Origin: Eustoma russellianum
Taxonomy: Eukaryota; Streptophyta; Magnoliopsida; Gentianales; Gentianaceae
Direction: 5' to 3'
Length of the DNA: 64,000 nucleotides
Assembly (NCBI GenBank): GCA_036186865.1
Contig: AP025048.1
Location: forward strand, 27,966,743 to 28,030,742
Part shown: positions 55,863 through 64,000 of the stretch, one piece after another
Position numbering within the stretch: position 1 is the first letter of the stretch
Layout: every line of letters begins with the position of its first letter
Made by a program: the position numbers and the translations under genes
The notes under the pieces: generated by a model
Seen by the model: the letters and a program-made list of their open reading frames with translations, nothing else
What the model was told of the DNA's origin: nothing
Databases searched by the model: none

Positions 55863-56573
55863 GGCGAGTCCAGGACTCTGTCCTTAATACGAATTGCTCC
55901 AGTATACTGTGTCTAACGGAAAATTGCAAAAATCTTCCAGGATACAACGACTAACAGTTCGAACGAGTGGCACTACTATGTAAGAACTCCACGAACCTGA
56001 CAAATGTTTTGACTTCTCGAATTGACAAAATGCAGCAGCAGTATATGCAGAATGCAGCAGCAGTATATGCAGAATGCAGCAGTAGTGTATGTAGAATGCA
56101 GTGGTCGTATGCAGCAGGAGAAGGGAAGAAAAATTTTAGTGCCCAAAGGCGACGCTCTGCCTCTGTTTATATAGGGAACTGGGCGGAGGTTACACAATCG
56201 CAAGTAAAGCCACGATCTCCGCCAGTAACCCACCACAAACCCCTACAATTGGAGGTAACCCACGGACTGGTTAGTTTAATCTGGGCCATTAGATCATAGA
56301 ATTAAATCATAACCGTAGGATCATGTAAATTTTTTATGGAAAAATTTAATAGAAAATTTGTCCAAAAAGATAAGAACCAGGCGGGCAAGCCACGAGCCAC
56401 GAGCCCGAGCACAAGCTGAGCTGGCCGGACGGGCGGGCAGCAGCGGCGCATGCGCGTGTGTGGAAGCCATCTGCGTCTTCCCTCCGGTCAAAAATTCTCT
56501 TGCCCTTAGGACATATCTAAAGAGCCTCTCCTAACACTATCTTTGGTGGCATTTTTCCTTCAATTGGCCAATG
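55863..56573 (-). repeat. F-family LTR fragment, cut by element D
   Basis: Matches the LTRs of F from GAGGCGAGTCCAGGACTCTG onward (compare 31252-31990), including GAGTGGCACTACTA, AACCTGACAAATGTT, GCAGCAGTATATGCAG repeats, GGTCAAAAATTCTCTTGCCC and TTTTTCCTTCAATTGGCCAATG. Its left end abuts the truncated LINE; its right end is interrupted by element D, and the remainder should lie beyond the window. TATATAAAC on the minus strand (56165-56173) aligns with the F TATA box. Confidence 0.8.
56165..56173 (-). promoter_or_regulatory. TATA box in the F-family LTR fragment
   Basis: The minus strand reads CCCTATATAAACAGAGGCAG, aligned with CTTCTATAAATGGAGGCAG in the 3' LTR of F. Confidence 0.5.
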
Positions 56574-58181
56574 TGTAGGATCTGCAAGGCACCACTAGAA
56601 GGGGGGGTTGAATAGTTGGTGCGGAAAGTGTGGTTTTTAAAATTGTTTTGACTCAACAACTCAACTTCTGAAAACAGTTTCTATTTTCAGGACCAGTTTT
56701 AAAACGTTTTTAAAACCAGGTTGTAGGTCTTCAAAAATTCTGAAATTTTGAGATAACTTAGCCTCAGATGTTATGGGTGTCTCCTAAAAATTTCAGATTT
56801 AAATTTAACCTTTAACCCCTTCAATAATCGTTGGTGGTCAGATTGCGCGAATCTACCAGAAACGGTAGACTGATTTGAAAAATTTATTCCTATTCGTACG
56901 TAATTCCAAATGCTCTGAAATTTTAACCACTAACCCTTTATATGTTATATTTAAACGGGTTGAAATAGTTTGAAAAATTCTTTTGGGAAGTTAGTCAAAT
57001 ACTATCAAAGTCTCAACCTTTGCAAGTCTGAAAATCAGACTGCACTAGTCTCAGAACTTTGGACGTTTGATTGACTTATACTTGTCCAAAAGGGTTGAAA
57101 CTTGTGCCAAATTAACCTTAAGACGTGTGGCTATGATTCTGGAAAGTTTCGTAATTTTTGAAAAACCTTTACTATTTTTACGAACGTAATCAAAAAGGAT
57201 AAACAGTGCTGAAACAGAATATAAGTGCTGAAAGTAAATGACACCAAGAATTTTATTCTGGTTCGGTTATAAACAACCTACTCCAGTCTTCGAGGAACAC
57301 TTTCCTCGGTTCACACTAATCACACAACACAAAAACACCTTACCACAGGGTTGATGGAGTTACACACCAACTCCAACCCTTTACAAACCTTGTCTGATGA
57401 AATTGAAATTGGAATCTCCACAATTTGGCCTTAATGTGGGGTGATTTGTGTGTGCCAATATGGAATGATTTTATGGATGCGCATACCACCATACCCAAAA
57501 CATTTTTGAGTATTTTTGAAGTGTAGGGGCTGGCCATCTATTTATGGCAAGTACGTGACACGTTGGCGAAGTTTCGGTATTCGCCTGATACGACAATTTT
57601 CGGTTTAGAACCTTTTAACGTGTCGTATTTAATTTGTCATCACCATGACTTATATCATATGATATAAGACCTGAATATACTCATAAATATGAGTTAAGTA
57701 TGGTGGTGTGACGTTAACGTACGTACGTAAAATATATAACGTGTCGGTAGTACGTTGAAATACATGTGTATGTGCCTTTGTCAAAAAATCTGAAAATATA
57801 TATATATATATATATATATATTTATGCATGTATATGAGTGATGAGAGGAGGAGGGGACTTTCCTTTCTTAGTCTTGTTGCCTTTGTGCCTTGTCCAAATG
57901 TAGCTTCCTTTAATGAACTACTTAGTTTAATTAACTAAGTACTTCACTTAATGAACTAGTTTAGTTCATTAATGGTGGCACCTGAAAATAGTATAAACAC
58001 AACAAATGTTTGCCATTTGATATAAGATTTAACGCTTCATAGCTCGTTAGTACGGCAACATTATATATGAACTATATAAGGCAGGTTATATGCAATATGT
58101 CATGCACATTTATATCATGCACGTTTTTAAGCACATTTAAATCATACATTTTGAAATCACTCAAACCCCCTTTTCTCTACA
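56574..58181 (-). repeat. element D 3' LTR (1608 bp)
   Basis: Plus-strand ends TGTAGGATCTGCAAGGC and CCCTTTTCTCTACA. The first 430 bases match 63554-64000 with about 3 percent differences by eye. It contains an (AT)n run at about 57796-57820, a CATAAATAGATGG box on the minus strand (57538-57546) like the TATA of C, and AACGTACGTACGT near 57715. D-type LTR remnants flank element A. Confidence 0.88.
57538..57546 (-). promoter_or_regulatory. possible TATA box of element D 3' LTR
   Basis: The minus strand reads GCCATAAATAGATGG, which resembles CTATAAATAGAAGC in element C. Confidence 0.4.
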
Positions 58182-58194
58182 ATCTCTCCCTTTT
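58182..58194 (-). promoter_or_regulatory. polypurine tract of element D
   Basis: The minus strand reads AAAAGGGAGAGAT directly before the LTR start TGTAGAG, after GGTTATTTTGAAAATCAT, which is shared with element C. Confidence 0.75.
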
Positions 58195-58408
58195 GATGAT
58201 TTTCAAAATAACCTATACTCATGATTTAAATCCTATCGCTCCCCCCTTCAATCATGCATAAATTCAAAATTTGACTTTTAAATTTCAAACCTGCTCCCCC
58301 TTGATTTATGCAATCAGTATATCTCTCCCCCTAAAATCATGCTTTCTCTCCCCATTTATTTTGGAAAGTAAATCAAAAGATGCATGTAAATAAGGAAAGA
58401 GAATCAAA
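58195..58408 (-). other. element D 3' non-coding end
   Basis: Short non-coding stretch with GGGGGAG-type runs on the minus strand. No envelope-like frame. Confidence 0.7.
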
Positions 58409-61400
58409 TCAAATCACATCAGCAGAAATCATGCCTAATTTAGAGCGAAGAGATTCGTACGTGGCTTGATTTAATGCTTTAGTGAAAATATCCGCTACTT
58501 ATTCCTCTGTGCGTACGTGATCTATGACAATATTACCATTATTTACGTGATCACGAAGAAAGTGGTAGCGTACTTCTATATGCTTGGCCTTAGAGTGTAA
58601 CACGGGGTTTTTAGACAGGTTAATTGCACTCATACTATCACAATATATAGGAATTTTATTTACGGTAATTCCAAAGACCGAGAGTTGTTGTTTTATCCAT
58701 AACAACTGTGTGCAGCAAAGGCTAAGTGCCATGTACTCATCCTCAGTAGTGGACAAAGCAACGCTTCCTTGCTTTTTGGAAAACCATGAAATGAGTGAGT
58801 TTCCTATAAATTGGCAAGTGCCACTCGTGCTCTTCCTATCTATTCTACAACCACCGTAATCTGCATCAGTATGAGCATGTAAATTAAATTCGGAATCTTT
58901 ATCGTACCAAATGCCTAAGGTGGGCGTGTGCTTAATATAACGGAATATTCTTTTTACCGCATTATAGTGAGACACCTTAGGTTGACTTTGAAAGCGTGCA
59001 CACATGCATACACTGAACATGATATCAGGCCTACTAGCAGTAAGATATAGCAAATAACCAATCATAGATCTATATAAGGCATTATCAAAATCTTTACCAT
59101 GTTCATCTTTATCCAATTTAGTAGTGACACTCATAGGGGTGGGGGATGGTTTTAAATTTTCAAAGTTGAACTTTTTAATCATGTCATTTACATATTTAGC
59201 TTGACTTATGTGAATGTCTTTACTCGTTTGCTTAATCTGCAAGCCAAGAAAATAGTTAAGTTCACCAACCATAGACATTTCAAATTCGGATTTCATGCAA
59301 TTTTCAAAATCTTCAACAAGTTTATGTGAGGTAGAACCGAAAATAATGTCATCAACGTAGATTTGAATAATAAGTAAATCCGATTTATCTTGTTTCAAAA
59401 ATAATGTACTATTTATAGTACCTCGTTTAAAACCATTTTCTAAAAGGAAAGTAGCAAAAGGATCGTACCATGCTCTAGGTGCTTGCTTTAGTCCGTATAT
59501 TGCCTTCTTCAGTTCGTACACGTGATCGGGATGTTTCAAATCTTTAAAACCGGATGGTTGCTTCACGTATACCTCTTCTTGTATAAATCCATTTAGGAAT
59601 GCACTTTTTACGTCCATTTAATATAGTTTGAAATCTTTCATGCAAGCAATTACAAGTAAAAGTCGTATAGCTTCTAAAAGTGCTACGGGTGCAAATGTTT
59701 CATCATAGTCAATTCCTTCCTCTTGATTATAGCCTTGTGCTACAAGTCTAGCTTTATTTCTAACAACCTTTCCTTCTTCATTCATTTTATTTCTAAACAC
59801 CCGCTTTGTGCCTATTATGGTCTTATCTTGTGGTCGTGGCACTAAATCCCATACATCATTTCTAACAAATTGATTAAGCTCATCATGCATAGCATCAATC
59901 CAAGAAGAATCACTCAAAGCATCATGCACATTTTTGGGTTCAATTTCGGAAATCATAGCATGAAATTGATTTATTTCATCCGAAGTTATTCTTCTACGTG
60001 GTCGCACACCGTGAGTGATGTCGCCTATTATGAGATCATGTGGGTGATCTCTATGCCATCTTGGTTGATTATTTTCTATGTTATCATGCATCTCCAAGTG
60101 ATCATGCATTTCTAGTGTATCATGCATATCATGCATATCAAACGTACCATCATCTTCATTCAACACGGGTTTCAATTCAAAGTCATCATCATATTCTTTA
60201 TCTTTATCAATCTCACCAAATTCATTAAACTTCACATGAATAGATTCTATGATTTGTCTAGTGAGAGGATCATAACATCTATATGCTTTTGAATTTATAG
60301 AATATCCAACAAAGATGCATTCAATTGATTTAGATTCAAATTTATCTAAATTATCTTTTGTATTCAAAACAAAACATTTGCATCCAAACACACGAAAATA
60401 GTCAATCTTAGGCATGCGATCATTTAATATCTCATAAGGCGTCTTGTTTATTTTCTTTCTAATGGATAAGCGATTTACTATGTAGCATGCACAATTTACG
60501 GCTTCCGCCCACAGAAATCTAGGCAATTTATTTTCGCATAACATAGTCCTAGTGATTTCTTGTAATGTTCGATTCTTTCTTTCTACTACTCCATTTAATT
60601 GTGGAGTTCTAGGTGGCGAAAACTCATGCTTGATTCCTTTTTCTTCGCAAAATGAAATCATATCCTTGTTTTTAAATTCACCGCCTCTATCACTTCTTAT
60701 CTTTTTCACATTGACACCGTATTGATTTTCAAGTTGTTTGATTAATTTCGCAATCTCAATGGCACTATCATCCTTATGTGCAAGAAATAAAGTCCAAGTA
60801 TAACGAGAAAAATCATCAACAATCACGCAAGCATAGTGGCGCCCACCAAGGCTCGTAGTGCGACTAGGACCAAACAAATCAATGTGTAGTAGTTCTAAGA
60901 CTCTAGTCGTGCTTATTTCATTCTTAGGCTTAAGTGACTCGCGTGTTTGTTTGCCTTTTATGCAAGATTCACACAACTGAAAGTTGTCTAAATCAAGCGT
61001 AGGCAATCCTCGTATTAGGTTCTTTCGTTGGAGTTTTTCTTGTGTGGAAATGCCAATGTGTCTTAAACGTCTATGCCATAAATTTACGTTGGGTTCGTTT
61101 GACATAAAGCATTTAACTTTGGCGTCTAACATATCATCCATAGAAAGTGCAAAGATGTTTCCTTCTCGTTTTCCTTTTAAAACGGTTTCCCCATTTTTAT
61201 TTATTATATTGCAATAAGGGTGAGTGAAACACACATTAAAAGCATTGTCAATAAATTGCGAAATGCTAAGAAGATTATAGGATAAGTTGCTTACCAAAAA
61301 GACGTTGGAGATTTGAAGAGTGCTTGGGTTTCCGATTGTACCTTTTCCGATGATCTTGCCTTCATTGTTGTCTCCAAAGGTCACGGATCCACCTTTTGTG

Positions 61401-61489
61401 ACCTTCTTTAATTTTGTGAACAAGCTCGGGTCACCCGTCATGTGCCTCGAGCAGCCACTGTCAAGGAACCACTTTATAGATGTATCTTT
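58409..61489 (-). pseudogene. element D pol: protease, integrase, RT, RNase H, with two in-frame stops
   Basis: One frame runs from protease KWFLDSGCSRHMTG (about 61470) to TGA 58411-58409 and is interrupted only by single stops. Integrase: HRRLRHIG...CESCIKGK, HIDLFGP, IRSDRGGEF, QLNGVVERKN. RT: ARLVAQGYNQEEGIDYDETFAP, then a TAA between DFKLY and MDVKSAFLNG (about 59618-59620), and YVDDIIFGS. RNase H: TDADYGGCRIDRKSTSGTCQ, LSTTEDEYMALSL, YCDSMSAINL. A second TAA follows VRTEE (58499), and the frame then reads VADIFTKALNQATYESLRSK. Both stops stand where relatives have Gln (CAA), so each is a single C to T change. IIGTKRVFRNKM has Arg for the conserved Trp. Confidence 0.93.
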
Positions 61490-61565
61490 TGATGTGTGGG
61501 CTCCCTACAATGTGCAAAAATGATTTAGGTACCCTTATAATTTTGGGTCCTTCCGAGTTAGTTAA
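61490..61565 (-). other. gag-pol junction of element D
   Basis: Short stretch with stops in the pol frame before GAHTSKDTSIKWFLD. In another frame it encodes GPKIIRVPKSF, matching the end of gag in element C, so a small indel separates the two. Confidence 0.6.
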
Positions 61566-63497
61566 TCACCTCTTGGTAAAAGTACCTTTCGGTACCCATA
61601 CTTGGGTGATCCTTCTCGGTCTAGCAAATGGCAAGAGTGTAGATGAAGGTGCAATGTAATAAACATGTGGTGAATGCACTTTGGGCCTTTGGCCAAGAAC
61701 TCCTTTATACTCATTGTATGTAGGACGTTTTTGATATGTCCTTGTGTTTGTGTGAGTAGTGCGTGATCTAGATGAATAAAATGGATGACGTGTATGCATT
61801 ACTTGTTTCTTCTCATATCTATATGCCACACAATTGTATTTCGCATGATATGAGGAAGAAATGGGGCGTGAGGAAGGGAGAGAGGGTCTTTGCGTCATCT
61901 TAGACGCCATTTTTGGCTTTGGGGTGTCTACTTTCTTAGACACAACGAACTTAGTTGGTTTGGTGGATACTTCATTTGTTTCAACGTATCCCAAACCCGT
62001 TTTGTCACTATCATGCTTTTGTGATAAGATAATACGATGCAGCATGTTAGATCCCGTATCAAACTGTTTCATCATTTTCTCTAAGTCAGTATTCCTTGAT
62101 TTCAAACTTGAAATCTCGGATTTCATTTCATTATTTTGCGTGGTCAATGATGAAATCTCTGTCTTTAATGCATTGATGATGCATGATGACTCTTCTTTAG
62201 AATCGTTTAATTGAGCGACAAGATTTTCGTTAGAAGGTTCTAACATCTTCTTGTCTTCAATTAATCGCTTCTTTTCTTTAGCGAGAGTCTTAGCGAATTT
62301 ATGCAGTTCTAACTACTGACTAAAAAGATCATCATAAGAAGGCTCAGAGTCAGAATCAGAATCAGATGATACCTCATTAGATGCTTTGAACACAAAGCAT
62401 ACTTGTGCAGTCTCCTCTTCGGTTTCAGTCTCGGAATCCGATGTATCACTCCAAGTGGAGGCTTTGAGAGCTTGTTTCCTTTGCTTGGGTTCTGAGACGA
62501 GTCTATTCTTGTTCCGTTCCTTGTCAGGGTATTTATTTGTTTGCTTTTCCTTATTAGGGCAGTCATATGATAAATGTCCAAGTTTGCCACATTCTTAACA
62601 TTTAACATCCTTATCATTTGTCTTGTTCTTATTTCTTTTAGTCGAAGTGCCCTTATTTTTGTTTCTAAATGACTTTCTCATAAATTTTCTTAAACCTTTA
62701 GCCGATAGAATTAAGTCATCGTTATCCGATTCAGAATCACTATCATCTACGTGATCGGAAGAAGTGGAGACGTGTTCATTTGATTTAAAAGCATTAGCTT
62801 TACCTTGTTTAGATGATTCCGATTTCCGTATGATGAGTTTATTCTCATAAACCTTAAGTGATCCAATTAATTCTTCCATCTTTATTGAGTTTGTTTCTTT
62901 GCTTTCTTCTATTGCGGTCACTTTAGGATCCCATTCAGAGGGAAGGCTTCGCAAGACTTTCTGTACCTTTTCCTGCATGGTAAAGGCTTTACCAAGAGAC
63001 TCAAGAGAATTATAGATGTTAGTCAAGCGAAGATCCATATCAACAATAGATTCATTAGGCAATAATTTAAATGACTCGAGTGTGGACATTAGCATGTTTA
63101 TCTTGGACTCTTTTACTTGACTAGTGCCTTCGTGTTTTATTTCGAGTATTCTCCACATTTCTTGTGCACTAGAACAGTTTGAGACATAACTAGACTCACT
63201 CTTACTTAATCCATTTAAAATTAATTGCATAGCCCTAGCGTTCATGCTAAGTCTCTTTTTATCCTCACTTGTATATTCTTGTCTAGGTTTAACAACTTCT
63301 AGTGTGGCTCTGTCAACGGTGGATAACTTAGATAGAACAAAAGGACCATCTTCTATGATTGACCAAAGATCAATATCAATTGCCATAAGAAAGAGCTTCA
63401 TTCTTAATTTCCATTGAATGAAAGACTCACCGTCAAAAAGAGGAGGCCTTTGGCTCGACATACCTTCTTGCTCGGTTTTGAGATTTGTGGTTGCCAT
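61566..63497 (-). pseudogene. element D gag, with a stop inside the zinc knuckle
   Basis: I start gag at ATG 63497 (MATTNLKTEQEGMSSQRPP), aligned with the gag start of C, and not at the upstream ATG 63539. The capsid is intact to 62595 (PLFDGESFIQWKLRMKLF, SLPSEWDPKVTAIEE, KMEELIGSLKVYE). The frame then reads KC-TAA-ECGKLGHLSYDC: the Tyr codon of the CYECG zinc knuckle is a stop. A further TAG follows DLFSQ (about 62312). The coiled-coil part and Tyr/His-rich tail (62246-61566, ending ITQVWVPKGTFTKR) remain open. Confidence 0.9.
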
Positions 63498-63539
63498 CCC
63501 ACTGAATCGTTGGATCCTTTGAAGTGAGTGTTTCTGCAC

Positions 63540-63551
63540 TCTGATACCACT
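63540..63551 (-). promoter_or_regulatory. primer-binding site of element D (tRNA-iMet)
   Basis: The minus strand reads TGGTATCAGAGT, two bases after the LTR end ...GATCCTACA. Eleven of twelve bases match the initiator-Met site. Confidence 0.85.
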
Positions 63552-63553
63552 TG

Positions 63554-64000
63554 TAGGATCTGCAAGGCACCACTAGAAGGGGGGTTGAATAGTTGGTGCA
63601 GAAAGTGTGGTTTTTAAAATTGTTTTGACTCAAGAACTCAACTTCTGAAAATAGTTTCTGTTTTCAGGACCAGTTTTAAAACGTTTTTAAAACCAGGTTT
63701 TTGGTCTTCAAAAATTCTGAAATTTTGATAGAACTTAGACTCAGATGTTATGAGTGTCTTCTAAAAATTTCAGATTTAAATTCAACCTTTAACCCCTTCA
63801 AAAATCGTTGGTGGTCAGATTACGCGAATCTGCCAGAAACGGTAGACTGATTTGAAAAATTTATTCCTATTCGTACGTAACTCCAAATGCTATGAAATTT
63901 TAACCACTAACCCTTTATATGTTACATTTAAATGGGTTGAAACAGTTTTGAAAAATTCTTTTAGGACGTTAGTCAAATACTATCAAAGTCTCAACCTTTG
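63554..64000 (-). repeat. element D 5' LTR, partial
   Basis: First 447 bases (plus-strand numbering) of the LTR that begins TGTAGGATCTGCAAGGC. It aligns with 56574-57020 apart from a few substitutions and a one-base difference in the G-run near the start. The promoter half lies outside the window. Confidence 0.9.

Larger units (their letters stand above)
56574..64000 (-). mobile_element. element D: SIRE-like Ty1/copia retrotransposon, 5' LTR leaves the window
   Basis: Minus-strand relative of element C. The 3' LTR is 56574-58181; the 5' LTR starts at 63554 and is cut by the window end. The primer site, gag, pol and polypurine tract are all in the expected order. The pol is collinear with C at high similarity, but the LTRs are unrelated to those of C (TGTAGAGAAAAGGG...AGATCCTACA). 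It inserted in an F-type LTR; the left flank is CAATG, and the right flank is outside the window. At least three in-frame stops make it inactive. Confidence 0.92.

Overview
This window looks like nuclear DNA from a repeat-rich flowering plant, probably a eudicot. It is AT-rich and carries Ty1/copia and Ty3/gypsy polyproteins, plant-type L1 LINEs with a C-terminal RNase H, and primer sites matching plant initiator tRNA-Met. The species cannot be named from sequence alone. I found no intact host gene, rRNA, tRNA or CRISPR array. Almost all of the 64 kb is transposable elements nested in one another.

Layout. 1-3957: old non-coding LTR-like sequence. 3958-10381: element A, a long solo-LTR-like insertion with TTTGG target duplications and a plus-strand LINE tail inside it. 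10387-10985: remnants of a LINE-type 3' repeat and of an LTR related to element D. 10980-13088 and 21321-about 24000: element G, a minus-strand gypsy element (gag-protease, leader, primer site, LTR) cut in two by element B. 13089-21320: element B, a complete non-autonomous LTR retrotransposon (LARD) with near-identical 2.55-2.62 kb LTRs, a perfect GTCTC duplication, primer site, polypurine tract and only a gag stub inside. 24015-27623: element E, the 3' end of a copia element. 27624-30717: no recognisable gene. 30723-49901: element F, a minus-strand copia element with AAAAT duplications, split in its integrase by element C (35124-46716), a plus-strand SIRE/Maximus-like copia element. The 5' LTR of C carries a 189-bp inverted-repeat MITE. 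50569-55862: a minus-strand L1 LINE with ORF1 and ORF2. 55863-56573: an F-family LTR fragment. 56574 to the window end: element D, a minus-strand SIRE-like copia element whose 5' LTR runs off the edge.

Insertion order can be read directly. F came first, C jumped into F, and the MITE jumped into C; the other LTR of C keeps the empty site. B is young and jumped into the gag of G. D jumped into an F-type LTR. Every long reading frame is damaged somewhere, so none of the elements looks autonomous as it stands, although C and D keep long open pol segments.

The most unusual signals are not protein genes. The LTR of B holds four tandem hairpins whose stems differ between units by compensating changes. 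Palindromic CGATCGATCG arrays with the same flanking words occur in LTRs of both the gypsy-like LARD and two copia elements. I did not find a new defence or enzymatic system, and I would not claim one.
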